From Undibacterium sp. YM2 (GTDB taxonomy: Bacteria; Pseudomonadota; Gammaproteobacteria; Burkholderiales; Burkholderiaceae_D), in assembly GCF_009937975.1 (NCBI RefSeq), contig NZ_AP018441.1, positions 6,262,001 through 6,326,000 of the forward strand: a stretch of 64,000 bases of DNA. The letters run 5' to 3'. How positions within the stretch are numbered: position 1 is the first letter of the stretch; every line of letters begins with the position of its first letter. Below the pieces are notes generated by a model. It saw nothing but the letters and a program-made list of their open reading frames with translations, was not told where the DNA came from and made no database searches. A program made the position numbers and the translations under genes. Shown piece by piece: positions 16,750 through 26,039 of this stretch.

Positions 16750-17946
16750 ATGAAAAAACTATTTTGCCTGAGTATTTTGGGCCTGCTGTTGACGGCATGT
16801 GGAGGCGGTGGTTCTGGTTCGTCGAACACTGCTAGCGTAGTCGTGAATGATCCTGGTCTGAGTTTCATTCCGGAAGCATTGAATGTTGCCGTAGTCGAAG
16901 GGCAAAGCAAAGTCACAGTGGTCAGAGCGACTGCTAACAAGGTTTTTTCAGGAACGGTGAATGTAGGCATCATCGACACCAAAGGTGTGACGACGGGCAA
17001 GGTCAATATGACGGCAGTGTCATCCTTCGCTTACGACGTGGCTTTGGAAGTTTCAGGGAAATTGCCCATCGGTGTCTATGATGGCGCTCTTGAAGTTCGC
17101 TTATGCAAGGACAGCCCGGAAGTATGCAACCAGCCGCATCCAGGCTCACCCTGGAAATTGCCCTACCATATAGAAGTGAAAGTATCTGGCAGTATCGGCC
17201 AGGTGTCGATAGATCAATTGAAGTACCGACAAATATCGAAGATTACCGTTACGGGTGAAAATCTAGCTCAGACAAATGTCATCATGCCTTTTTGCCTGAG
17301 TTTGACAGAGACTGGAAATACATCCTCTACTCAAAGGAATTTTTCGTGCAAAATCGTAGGCGTGGGTAATTCCGAGTTGAGCATTATTTCTCCTAAAGGT
17401 ACCAAGCTGTATTCCATGCCTGTCGTGATCGCTCAGGCAAATCCGCCACAAGTGACCATGAAGACCAGCTTGGGCGACATGGTCGTTGAATTAAATCCAG
17501 CCAAAGCTCCCATCACGGTGGATAATTTTCTTACTTATACCGAAAACGGTTTCTATACAAACAAGATATTTCATCGCGTGATCAGTAATTTTGTCATACA
17601 GGGTGGTGGTTATGATGCCGATTTGAAGCAGGCTGCGACTATGCTACCGATCAAACTTGAAGCAAATGATTTGAGCAATTTGCGTGGCACCATCGCCATG
17701 GCCCGCAGCGCTGTACTGGATAGCGCGACCTCGCAATTTTTCATAAACGTCGTCGACAATATTGCTCTCGATTCTTGTACTCAGTCATCTTGCGTCGCGA
17801 CGCAAGGTTATGCGGTATTCGGCAAAATCGTCAGTGGACTGGATGTTATGGACAGGATACGTCAGGTGCCAACCAAGCAGGCATCAGGCATGAGTGATGT
17901 GCCAGTAAGTCCTGTCATTATTTACTCCGCGACGCAGACCCGATAA
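16750..17946 (+). CDS. Lipoprotein with C-terminal cyclophilin-type peptidyl-prolyl isomerase domain
   Basis: A 398-residue envelope protein. The lipobox LLTAC places the lipidated Cys at residue 17, followed by a Gly/Ser-rich linker (GGGGSGSSN). Residues 30-230 form a beta-rich region without a recognised family. Residues 235-395 are a cyclophilin domain (VTMKTSLGDMVVEL, IFHRVISNFVIQGGG, SQFFINVVDN). Catalytic Arg is kept in FHRVI, and the usual FARTxD-like region reads AMARSAVLDSATSQFF. It probably helps fold proteins at the periplasmic side. It stands alone between two terminator-bearing gaps. Confidence 0.88.
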   Translation: MKKLFCLSILGLLLTACGGGGSGSSNTASVVVNDPGLSFIPEALNVAVVEGQSKVTVVRATANKVFSGTVNVGIIDTKGVTTGKVNMTAVSSFAYDVALEVSGKLPIGVYDGALEVRLCKDSPEVCNQPHPGSPWKLPYHIEVKVSGSIGQVSIDQLKYRQISKITVTGENLAQTNVIMPFCLSLTETGNTSSTQRNFSCKIVGVGNSELSIISPKGTKLYSMPVVIAQANPPQVTMKTSLGDMVVELNPAKAPITVDNFLTYTENGFYTNKIFHRVISNFVIQGGGYDADLKQAATMLPIKLEANDLSNLRGTIAMARSAVLDSATSQFFINVVDNIALDSCTQSSCVATQGYAVFGKIVSGLDVMDRIRQVPTKQASGMSDVPVSPVIIYSATQTR

Positions 17947-18058
17947 TGGTCCGAGCAAGCGAAAGGGAGCTGTCATGCACCCTTTTTTATGCCTGCTCCA
18001 TATTGCTTTCGTCAAAGCTCAACTTGCCTATCAATCGGGATAAGGTCTATCCCCAATG

Positions 18059-18092
18059 AAAAAATCCCGGAACAGATATTCCGGGATTTTTT
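18059..18092. terminator. Bidirectional terminator between cyclophilin and S9 peptidase genes
   Basis: Stem AATCCCGGAA/TTCCGGGATT with loop CAGATA, flanked by an A tract and a T tract. It lies between two converging genes and directly abuts the stop of the S9 peptidase at 18094. Confidence 0.92.
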
Positions 18093-18093
18093 A

Positions 18094-20505
18094 TTATTTC
18101 TTCAGGCACTTCTCCAGGAACTGATCCTGTTCCCACAGCAAATGCATGATGTTTTCCCTGGCTGCATAGCTATGGCTTTCTTTCGGTAATATCACCATGC
18201 GTACTGGCGCACCCAGGCCTTTCAGGGCCTGGAAATAGCGCTCGGTTTGCAGGGTAAATGTACCGGGATTATTATCGGCTTCACCATGTACCAGCAACAT
18301 CGGTGTCTTCATTTTGTCGGCATTCATGAATGGTGACATCTTGGTATACACCTCAGGGCTTTCCCAGTAATTGCGCTGCTCACTCTGGAAGCCAAATGGC
18401 GTCAGCGTACGGTTATACGCGCCACTGCGTGCAATACCGCAGGCAAACAGTTTTGAATGCGTCAGCAGGTTTGCTGTCATGAACGCACCATAAGAATGGC
18501 CGCCCACGGCAACACGCTTGCGGTCTATATAACCCAGAGCATCCACAGCATCAATCGCCGCTTCAGCATTATCGACCAATTGCGGGATGAAGTTATCATT
18601 CGGCTCGGTCTTGCCTTCACCGATGATGGGGAAGGCCGCATCATCGAGTACTGCATAGCCGCGTGCTGTCCAATAAATGAATGAGGCAGTGCTGGGGAAG
18701 GTGAACTGGTTTTCATTGTGCTTGCTTTGTCCTGCTGAATTCTTGTCCTTGAATTCAGCCGGGTAAGCCCAGATCAGCAAAGGCAGTTTGTCTTTCTTGC
18801 TCTTGTCGTAGTTGGCAGGCAAGTACAGGGTGCCAGACAATTCCACACCATCTTTGCGCTTGTATTTGATGACTTCTTTCGAGACATCCTTCAAGCCCAT
18901 GAATGGGTTCTTGAATTGCGTTACTGGGGTGAGCTGATTACCGCCCTTGATATTACGGAAGTAATAATTCGGATATTCAGTCTTCGACTGTATCTGCACC
19001 AGCACATCGCCTTTTTTGACATCTTCTATCGAGACGATGTTTTCTACCTTGTCGGTATAAGTCGATTGATACAGGCGGTTCTTTTTCAGGCTGGCCAGAT
19101 CGAGTTCATCGATGAAAGGGAACTGGCCTTTTTTGGTGTGACCGGCACCCAGCAAATAAGCCTTGTTGTCTTCTATCGCCAATACACGGCGGTGATACTG
19201 GTTGTATTTGGTTTCAAAGCGGCCAGGGTCAGAATAGATATCCTGCATATTTCGGTCAGAGATCAGGCGTGGTGCTTCTGCCGGATTGGACGGGTTGAAC
19301 AGATAGGCCTTGGTATTGCGTGTGTCATACCAGCCGTCACTGACAACCGCCAGATTGTCATTGCCCCAGACGATGCCGTTATAACGCTGCGCGACTTTTA
19401 CCAGGGAGATAGCTGGCTTGTCGAAAGGCGCATCCCAGGAAAATACTTCATCGCGGAACTCTGCCTTATTCGCCGGGTCACCGCCATCAAGCGCCTGTAC
19501 ATAAGTCAGGCTGGCTGCCTTGTCTGCGCGCCAGTCCAGCTGCCGTTTGCCAACTGCGACAGCACTAAAACCCTTGGGGATGATTTCATGCAAAGGTGAT
19601 TCATCAACGACCTTGATCTGCTTGCCAGCCAAATCGCTGACGATGGTTTTTGATGGGAAACGATCAAGCGGAACCACGTAAGAGAAAGGCTTTTGTATGG
19701 TACTGATCTGCAGGTATTTGCCGTCAGGAGAAAAGCTGACTTCAGCGAACATATCAGCCTTCTTGAATAAACTGCTCTTGCCATTCAGGCTGACTTTGTG
19801 CAGCTCAGAAGTTGTCAGGTTAACGAAATTGCTTTCGTCATTCTGGTTCTTCAAGAGATCAGCATAAGTGCGGTTCTGTGACGCTGCACCGCTGGATGTG
19901 GAGATGATAGGGCCGCTTGGCAAATCCTTGCTGGCATCCAGCAAGGCCGGGCGGTTCTTGGGCAAAACCTTGATGAGCAGGCTTTCACTATCCCTGTACC
20001 AGTCAAACGGCGCGCCCAGATTGGCATTCAGGTTGGCTTCTGTCAGTTTTTTTGCCGTAGCTGTTTCCACATCGATGACCCACAGCTCTACACCTTTGGC
20101 TGCGGTATTGGTGAAGGCAATCTTTTTTTCATTCGGCGACCATTTGACATGGCTGATCAGCGGGTTTTCTGGCAAGCCTTTGACCTGTACTTCATCTGTC
20201 GCATCGACTTTACGTAGCTTCAGATTATTGACATACGTCAGCGTACTGGAAATATTGGTGACCGGATTGATGCGCAAACCGGCCAGACGCATTTCAGTCT
20301 GGCTCAGATCATTCAGTGATTTATAGGTATTGCGATAACTGAGCAGCAGCATCTTTCTGTGACTATCCATGCTCACGACAGGTGCACGCTGGAAGTCAGC
20401 GAGCTCCAGTATCGCTTGTGGCGGTTTTTGATAGTTCAGATTTTCCTGCGCACCCGCATTGGCTCCCAGCGCAGCCAGCAAGAGCAGACTCAGTTTGCTT
20501 TTCAT
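18094..20505 (-). CDS. Exported S9 family peptidase (glutamyl-endopeptidase-like), copy 1
   Basis: An 803-residue serine peptidase with a signal peptide (cleavage near AGA-QEN, residue 19). The long middle part (about 40-540) is a beta-propeller that limits access to small substrates. The C-terminal alpha/beta-hydrolase domain holds Ser671 in GGHSYGAF, Asp744 in GEADNN and His778 in ESHSY. The GGHSYGAF signature matches the S9D group that includes plant chloroplast glutamyl peptidase. A second gene of the same kind lies at 39346-41808 and shares long identical stretches around the active site. It stands alone on the minus strand. Confidence 0.9.
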   Translation of the reverse strand: MKSKLSLLLLAALGANAGAQENLNYQKPPQAILELADFQRAPVVSMDSHRKMLLLSYRNTYKSLNDLSQTEMRLAGLRINPVTNISSTLTYVNNLKLRKVDATDEVQVKGLPENPLISHVKWSPNEKKIAFTNTAAKGVELWVIDVETATAKKLTEANLNANLGAPFDWYRDSESLLIKVLPKNRPALLDASKDLPSGPIISTSSGAASQNRTYADLLKNQNDESNFVNLTTSELHKVSLNGKSSLFKKADMFAEVSFSPDGKYLQISTIQKPFSYVVPLDRFPSKTIVSDLAGKQIKVVDESPLHEIIPKGFSAVAVGKRQLDWRADKAASLTYVQALDGGDPANKAEFRDEVFSWDAPFDKPAISLVKVAQRYNGIVWGNDNLAVVSDGWYDTRNTKAYLFNPSNPAEAPRLISDRNMQDIYSDPGRFETKYNQYHRRVLAIEDNKAYLLGAGHTKKGQFPFIDELDLASLKKNRLYQSTYTDKVENIVSIEDVKKGDVLVQIQSKTEYPNYYFRNIKGGNQLTPVTQFKNPFMGLKDVSKEVIKYKRKDGVELSGTLYLPANYDKSKKDKLPLLIWAYPAEFKDKNSAGQSKHNENQFTFPSTASFIYWTARGYAVLDDAAFPIIGEGKTEPNDNFIPQLVDNAEAAIDAVDALGYIDRKRVAVGGHSYGAFMTANLLTHSKLFACGIARSGAYNRTLTPFGFQSEQRNYWESPEVYTKMSPFMNADKMKTPMLLVHGEADNNPGTFTLQTERYFQALKGLGAPVRMVILPKESHSYAARENIMHLLWEQDQFLEKCLKK

Positions 20506-20661
20506 TAATATCCCCGGTTGAATTTATATGCACCAGCCCCGGTAATCAACCAGAGTCAGAAGCTTTATTCTAGCACTGCAATATATTTGAAATATGCTGT
20601 TTTCTTCTACACTCATAACCATATTGGTATAAATAGAAAACAGCCGGGGACAGACCTGTCG

Positions 20662-21810
20662 CTACGATGAAATCAGACGCATGTTGAAGGCGCGTTCGAT
20701 GAACCACAGCAGCGCAATCAGGATGATCAGCACTGAACCCACCTGCACGATGGCACGCTGATATAGCCAGTGGCGGCGCAGTAGATAAGCCAGCGGTAAA
20801 AAGCCTGCAACGATAGTCAGCTGACCTATTTCCACACCCAGGTTAAAGCCAACCAGTGCCAGCATCAGTGCCGATTGCGGCAAGCCAAGGTCGGCCAGCA
20901 CGCTGGCAAAACCAAAGCCGTGGATAAGTCCAAAAGCAAATGCCACCAGCCAGCGCCTGCCCTGGAACAGCGGGAACAAATTATTCAGCGCAGCCAAAAT
21001 GACGGATGCCGCAATCGCAGACTCCACCAGCCGTGATGGCAGCGCCAGCACATTCAGCGCAGCCAGTGTCAGGGTAATTGAATGGGCAACCGTAAATGCC
21101 GTGACTATTTTCAAGACATCAATGGTCGCTGCTTTAAAGCTGCTGGCAGCTTGCCATTTACCTGCTTTTAGCACCAGTACGGCAGGCAGTAACAAGGATA
21201 ATAAAAACAGGATGTGGTCAAAACCTATCCAGATATGCCAGATGCCATGAAAAATATAATCGTTGAATTGCTGCCACTTGTTGACTTCGGCCACGACAAA
21301 TTCCTGGCTGGCCTGTTCGGGGCTGAAGATCGCGGTGCTTGTTACATCCTTCTGGTTCACCAGGCGCAGCAAGCCCTTGTGCTGGGTATCCAGGTCAAAA
21401 AATAACTGGTACTGCACTTTGATTTTTTCAGCATTGCAGCTGCTGTCGAACATCAATACGGTATAGGCACCGTCGCTATGCTGGTCTATCAGTTGCTGCC
21501 CGGCATTCAGCGGGCATGGCTTGTCACCTGCAGTGATCTTCAACCTCGCCAGTGCATAGGCGGCGATGTCAGCATGCTTGCTGCGTACTTCATCCCAGGT
21601 CAGTTCGCCATTGCCGTCTTCATCCAGGCCTATGGCAAAATCGAGATCGCGCAAGGCGATATCCCATTGACCGTGAATGCCAGTCTGGTCGGCACGCAGG
21701 GTCAGGTAACTGTCGCTGGGCTTGTGCGCATGGGCAGGCAAGCTGAACATACTGAACAGCAGTGCCAGAATAAAACTGCGTGCAAGCAAGCGCTTGATGA
21801 TGAACGTCAT
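20662..21810 (-). CDS. HupE/UreJ-like membrane protein with EF-hand-like loop
   Basis: A 382-residue inner-membrane protein. A signal peptide ends at AHA, residue 28. The exported part (29-195) contains DEDGNGELTWDE at 63-74, a textbook EF-hand calcium loop by pattern. About six to seven helices follow (200-380) with HIWIGFDHILFLLSL, AFTVAHSITLTLAAL and GLIHGFGFA, the His-rich helices of the HupE/UreJ group linked to nickel or other metal uptake. Its ATG overlaps the stop of the TPR gene by four bases (ATGA), so translation is coupled. It is the last gene of a four-gene cluster headed by a DUF4331 protein. Substrate unknown. Confidence 0.85.
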   Translation of the reverse strand: MTFIIKRLLARSFILALLFSMFSLPAHAHKPSDSYLTLRADQTGIHGQWDIALRDLDFAIGLDEDGNGELTWDEVRSKHADIAAYALARLKITAGDKPCPLNAGQQLIDQHSDGAYTVLMFDSSCNAEKIKVQYQLFFDLDTQHKGLLRLVNQKDVTSTAIFSPEQASQEFVVAEVNKWQQFNDYIFHGIWHIWIGFDHILFLLSLLLPAVLVLKAGKWQAASSFKAATIDVLKIVTAFTVAHSITLTLAALNVLALPSRLVESAIAASVILAALNNLFPLFQGRRWLVAFAFGLIHGFGFASVLADLGLPQSALMLALVGFNLGVEIGQLTIVAGFLPLAYLLRRHWLYQRAIVQVGSVLIILIALLWFIERAFNMRLISS

Positions 21811-22991
21811 GAGTTAGCTCCCAGTCTGGCGAGCACAGGTTTGAGTGTCAGGTCCTGCAGTTTATTTTGCTTCAGCCATGCCAGTGCTGGTGCAGCAGCC
21901 TGGGGTTCATGTGCAGCGGCGGCTTCCAGCAAGATACGCAAGTCTGCAGTTTCTTTTTGTATGGCCCAGTTCAGTTGCGCCAGTTTCAGGGCGATGGCCG
22001 GGTGGTTTTTTAAATGCAATTCATAGCGTGCCTGCTCGCGCTGGTGCACAGTGTCGCCACGCAGCATGGCAGCTTCAAAACGCTGATCGAGCAAGCTGAT
22101 TTGTCCAGCAGCAAGCGGCGATTTTTGCGCTTGCAAGGCCAGCGCATAACGCAGCAATAATGCATCGACCCTGGTTTTGTCTTTCAATAGTTTGACGACT
22201 TCAGCAGATCTTTGCTGATCCAGTAAAAAATCTGCATAAGAACCCAGCAGATAACTGTCTGGTGACGCCAGTGTCAGAGCCGTCTGGTACCAGGATTCAG
22301 CGGCTTTGATATCGCCCAGTCTGGCAGCCATTTCTGCCAGCAAGGTCGTGACCCAGATTTTTGTCCCTGCATCGCTATCTGCATTTTTTTCATATTTTTT
22401 ATAGGCACTGGCAAGTGTCGCATAACTGTTGGCAGCGTCACCATTGAGGCTGCCGACATTATGCAAACAGGTCAAGGTGACCAGTTCAGGTGCGAGGGGA
22501 TAAAGGTGCATGCAAGTGGCTTTGGCCTGGGCAAACTGGCCCTGTACCTGCAAGACCGTGGCGCGCGTCAGCCAGGCCTGGGCATTGCCCCTGTCCTGTT
22601 TCAAGACATTGTTCAGGTCGAGCAGGGCTTCAGGAAATTGATGTGTGCTTTGCAGTATGGTGGCACGCAATACCAGTACGCTGATAGGGGGATTTGGCAA
22701 ACTCCACCAGGGTTTCAAGACTGCCTGTGCATAGCCCAGATAACGCGGGTCACCGTCATTGCGGGCGGCATTGATATAGGCTTGTGCCAGTTCGCTGGCA
22801 ATCGCAGCGTCAGTAGGTTTTGCTGCCAGCCGTTTGCGCAATTCGGCAAAGGCACGTTGTGCCGGGTCTGTGCGCGATGGCAGTTGTTCCAGCACCTGTT
22901 TTCCATTGCTGGGAATAAATGGTGTTGCCTGCGCTTCAAAGGCAAGGCGGAACATGATCAACAGCGCAGATAAAAAGCGAGGCAGGTGCAT
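21807..22991 (-). CDS. Exported TPR-repeat protein
   Basis: A 394-residue protein with a signal peptide (cleavage near AQA, residue 22). The mature part is built of helical TPR-like repeats from about residue 45 to 340 (for example LTRATVLQVQGQFAQAKATC and AESWYQTALTLASPDSYLL), so it is most likely a periplasmic scaffold. The stop overlaps the start of the HupE-like gene. Upstream, a strong hairpin at 23019-23060 separates it from the lipoprotein gene. It probably links the exported DUF4331 protein to the membrane component, which is inference from the cluster. Confidence 0.82.
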   Translation of the reverse strand: MHLPRFLSALLIMFRLAFEAQATPFIPSNGKQVLEQLPSRTDPAQRAFAELRKRLAAKPTDAAIASELAQAYINAARNDGDPRYLGYAQAVLKPWWSLPNPPISVLVLRATILQSTHQFPEALLDLNNVLKQDRGNAQAWLTRATVLQVQGQFAQAKATCMHLYPLAPELVTLTCLHNVGSLNGDAANSYATLASAYKKYEKNADSDAGTKIWVTTLLAEMAARLGDIKAAESWYQTALTLASPDSYLLGSYADFLLDQQRSAEVVKLLKDKTRVDALLLRYALALQAQKSPLAAGQISLLDQRFEAAMLRGDTVHQREQARYELHLKNHPAIALKLAQLNWAIQKETADLRILLEAAAAHEPQAAAPALAWLKQNKLQDLTLKPVLARLGANS

Positions 22992-23018
22992 ATTTTTGTG
23001 TATCTCAAAAAATCATCG

Positions 23019-23060
23019 GCGGGCTCAGGACATGCAGAAAATAACATGTCCTGAGCCCGC
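23019..23060 (-). terminator. Strong internal terminator or attenuator hairpin in the DUF4331 cluster
   Basis: A perfect 16-bp inverted repeat (23019-23034 with 23045-23060, core GGGCTCAGGACATG) with a 10-base loop. On the minus strand it is followed by CGATGA and a run of six T. It lies between the lipoprotein stop (23087) and the TPR start (22991), where it should cut or limit read-through into TPR-HupE. Confidence 0.85.
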
Positions 23061-23086
23061 AACTTCAGTTGGCTACCACGATCTGT

Positions 23087-23350
23087 CTAGTTGACACTGA
23101 CAGGTTCAGTGGCTTCCGGCGCTGTGACGACTGCTGCATCGATGGATTGCGGTTCTGCCGTATCCGCTGCACCGAACAGGTTCAGCACATATTGTGTGAA
23201 GGTATCGATGACCGTCGGTGTGGTCGTCCCTGTTCCAGTGCCAGTACCGGGAGTCGTGGTACTGGTTGCGGGGCTGGAACTACCGCCACAGCCTGCCAGC
23301 ATGAGCGTCAGCAACGTGCCAGCGATCAGATAAGTATGTCTTGCTTTCAT
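23087..23350 (-). CDS. Small lipoprotein
   Basis: An 87-residue protein with lipobox LMLAGC (lipidated Cys21), followed by GGSSSPATSTTT and a Thr/Gly repeat linker (GTGTGTGTTTP). The remaining 40 residues contain a short amphipathic stretch (FTQYVLNLFGAAD) and an acidic tail. No family recognised. It follows the DUF4331 gene by 40 bp on the same strand with a AAGGAGTAATC ribosome binding site, so both are likely one transcript ending at the 23019-23060 hairpin. Confidence 0.75.
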   Translation of the reverse strand: MKARHTYLIAGTLLTLMLAGCGGSSSPATSTTTPGTGTGTGTTTPTVIDTFTQYVLNLFGAADTAEPQSIDAAVVTAPEATEPVSVN

Positions 23351-23390
23351 GATTACTCCTTGAGTATGGTGTGCAAAATGACCGAAACGA

Positions 23391-24893
23391 TTAGCGTTTC
23401 AGTGCGCCAGCCACAGGGGTTTTCAGGTAAGGGAAGGCATTGTCGAAGAAGCTGCTGTCCAGGTACGCGCCGTCTGTGAAATCGATGCTGCCGGCTGGTG
23501 CGTCCGCAGGTACGCAACCTATGCTGAGTGTGCACAAGCGCCCCATGACTACACGCAAGGCGATATCCACCACGTCATCACCAGGGCGGCGACCATTAGG
23601 GAAACCAGCGCTGTCACCAGCGATGACACCCAGGCGGTTTTGTGATGCGCTGACCGGCGTAGTCGTATTCAGGCGCAACATTTCAGATGGTGTGACCGTT
23701 GCTGGCTGATTGACGCCCTTGATACCGGTCAGGAAAGCAGCGACCAGATCGTTACGCGGGAAGTTGGTGGGTGCCTTGACGCCAGCGCTGCCAAACAAGA
23801 CTTCTACCAGTGCAGGCAGGGTAGGGTTGGTCACATAGTTGATGAATTGCGCATCGCCACTAGGTTTGCTGTGGTTGAACTGGTCCTTGTCCTTGAGACC
23901 AATCACGACTTCATTCACCAATGGCATGCCCAGACGTGATACCTGCGTCCATGCGCCACCTTCCTTCGATGCCGCACCTGTGCTGCTTGGGGTCGGGTTA
24001 ATCGCACGGCCCTGGCGCAAGCTGGCTGTCGTCCAGCCACCGATGACGGCTTCCTTGCCATTGGTCAGGCAACTGGTGGGTACTTCCATTTCTATGGCGG
24101 TGACGTTTTTCATGGCCAGGTCATCATGACCGGCTTTCTCGGCATTCGGATCAAATGCAGTGGCAGGTGCCTTGATATTGATCAGGTCAAAAGTTTCACC
24201 GAGGTTGACCACGAAGGGGTCTTTACGCTGGCCGACAAACACTTTGCCCGGCGTTGTGCAACCAGGAATATTGACGGAAAACACATGCTTTGCAGCATAG
24301 CTGGCGTAGTCAGGAATCGACTTGTTACCGATGTAATCAACCGGTTTGTCAAAGGTAGTAGAACCGGTGTTGGCGTTGGTTATTGCCTGACGGGTGCCAG
24401 TGCGGCGGTCGCCTGTGACCATGGTGACGGTATAAGTTTCACGCACATTCAAACCGGCGGGGTTCACACCGTCAATGGCACCACCATTGATGACCAGCGG
24501 GATGGAGACTTTCTTGCCGCCAACAGTAAACTGCGCATCATTATTGGTATTGGTGAAGCGGAACTGGAAAGTCAGATGTTCTTTGCCATCACCGACATTG
24601 TCGATATGGATTTCATACAGCGCATCCGGATCCATGGAGAAATAATTTGGGCCGCCATAAGAATCCTGCAGGGGCGAATAATTGGCAATCAGTGTCGTAA
24701 AAGCAGCGCGGTTGGCTTCATAACTGCGGAACATATAAAAGTCGGCAGCATCGACTTTGGGGTGGCGGGTAATAAACGGTGCTTCGCGGTGGCTGGAAGC
24801 CTGCGCTGGCAGCGAGGCGATGCCACTCAGGCTACCTGCCGTGACCAGTGCGAGCAGGATTTTTTGATTGAACTTCGATGTTACTTGTCTCAT
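23391..24893 (-). CDS. DUF4331 domain exported protein
   Basis: A 500-residue exported protein. A signal peptide ends near AQA (residue 33), and the mature N-terminus SSHREAPFITRHPKVDAADF is the hallmark opening of the DUF4331 family, with metal-ligand-like His and Asp residues. GVNPAGLNVRETYTVTM and GRRPGDDVVDIALRV near the C-terminus are also typical. Function of the family is unknown to me. ATG 24893 has a CAGGAG ribosome binding site; a TTG two codons upstream is less likely. It heads a cluster with a lipoprotein, a TPR protein and a HupE/UreJ-like protein. Confidence 0.88.
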   Translation of the reverse strand: MRQVTSKFNQKILLALVTAGSLSGIASLPAQASSHREAPFITRHPKVDAADFYMFRSYEANRAAFTTLIANYSPLQDSYGGPNYFSMDPDALYEIHIDNVGDGKEHLTFQFRFTNTNNDAQFTVGGKKVSIPLVINGGAIDGVNPAGLNVRETYTVTMVTGDRRTGTRQAITNANTGSTTFDKPVDYIGNKSIPDYASYAAKHVFSVNIPGCTTPGKVFVGQRKDPFVVNLGETFDLINIKAPATAFDPNAEKAGHDDLAMKNVTAIEMEVPTSCLTNGKEAVIGGWTTASLRQGRAINPTPSSTGAASKEGGAWTQVSRLGMPLVNEVVIGLKDKDQFNHSKPSGDAQFINYVTNPTLPALVEVLFGSAGVKAPTNFPRNDLVAAFLTGIKGVNQPATVTPSEMLRLNTTTPVSASQNRLGVIAGDSAGFPNGRRPGDDVVDIALRVVMGRLCTLSIGCVPADAPAGSIDFTDGAYLDSSFFDNAFPYLKTPVAGALKR

Positions 24894-25003
24894 GACCAAC
24901 TCCTGAAGTGTAGGAAAAATGACCGTCGAAATTTAAAAAACTTTACGGGCACTGTTCTTACGCAGGAGATTTGGTTTTGGATGCAATTATTTAAAAATAA
25001 TGT

Positions 25004-25921
25004 TTATTCCAGCTTGTCACCCGGCAAAGGGCTCAGCGCTGCCAGGCTTTGCAGCCAGTGACAAAACAGGTCCAGTTTTTTATCTTGCTTGCGGCTGCGC
25101 CGTGCGACATAGCGATAAGTGCTGGCACTGAAACCCAGTGGCGCGATCAGCCTGCCGCTGCGTATATCGTCTATTACCAGATGCCAGGGAGCAATGCAGA
25201 TACCCAGGCCTGCTATCGCGGCCTCCAGGGTAAAGTAATAGTGCTCGAATTCCCTGCCCTCTGCCACAGGTGCCGCGCAACCAGCCGCCAGCCCCCACAT
25301 TTGCCAGGCATTTGCCCTGGTGCGTGTATGCAATAGGGCTTTTCCGTTCAGGTCATTTGCTGTCGCTATCCTGATGCTGGCAGCCAGCGTGGGTGCAAGT
25401 ACCGGCCCCAGCCATTCCTGAAACAGTGGCAAGATCCTGTCGCTATCATCTGATTCTTCACCAGCTTCGTCGACACTGATCACCAGGTCATAGCGCTCTT
25501 GCTCGGTGTCAGTTGTGGCGTAGGGGCGACGGTCAGTGGAACTGAGCCTGACATCAATATCGGGATATCTGGAATTGAAATCATACAAACGTGGTATCAG
25601 CCATTTCAACGTGAAAGTGTTGAAACAGCAAACATCCAGCGTGCCGCTATTGTCACTGCGCACCGCGTTCACGGCAACATCGATCTGGTCAAAAGCAGCA
25701 GTCAGCGCGGGCAGCAATTGCCTGCCCATGGCGCTCAGTTGCGGGCGGTTCTTGGAGCCTTCAAACAAGACCGTCCCCAGGCTTTGTTCCAATTGCTGGA
25801 CCTGACGGCTGATGGCACCGGGTGTCACCGCCAGCTCATCGGCAGCGGTGGTCATGCGCCCCAGCCTGGCGGCGGCTTCAAAGGCGCGGAGTGCATTCAA
25901 GGGAGGCAGGCGACGTTTCAT
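25004..25921 (-). CDS. LysR family transcriptional regulator (GcvA-like)
   Basis: A 305-residue regulator. The N-terminal helix-turn-helix reads LPPLNALRAFEAAARLGRM then TTAADELAVTPGAISRQV, the form seen in GcvA-type regulators. The effector domain spans about 90-295. It diverges from the tautomerase gene at 26040 and lies 110 bp upstream of the DUF4331 gene on the same strand. Control of the tautomerase is the simplest reading; control of the DUF4331 cluster cannot be excluded. Confidence 0.9.
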   Translation of the reverse strand: MKRRLPPLNALRAFEAAARLGRMTTAADELAVTPGAISRQVQQLEQSLGTVLFEGSKNRPQLSAMGRQLLPALTAAFDQIDVAVNAVRSDNSGTLDVCCFNTFTLKWLIPRLYDFNSRYPDIDVRLSSTDRRPYATTDTEQERYDLVISVDEAGEESDDSDRILPLFQEWLGPVLAPTLAASIRIATANDLNGKALLHTRTRANAWQMWGLAAGCAAPVAEGREFEHYYFTLEAAIAGLGICIAPWHLVIDDIRSGRLIAPLGFSASTYRYVARRSRKQDKKLDLFCHWLQSLAALSPLPGDKLE

Positions 25922-26039
25922 TATGTGAGTTTATCGCACATACGAGCGAGTGAATATCGATTTTCTTTGAATATGAATTAGCTGAGAATGAAATTTGCAA
26001 CTTCAAATTTCAATCAAATTCATTTTTAGGAAATATCAC

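Noticed and set aside
24126..25061. 311-codon frame antisense to the DUF4331 gene
   Set aside because: Antisense shadow of a well-supported gene, without ribosome binding site or recognisable motif.
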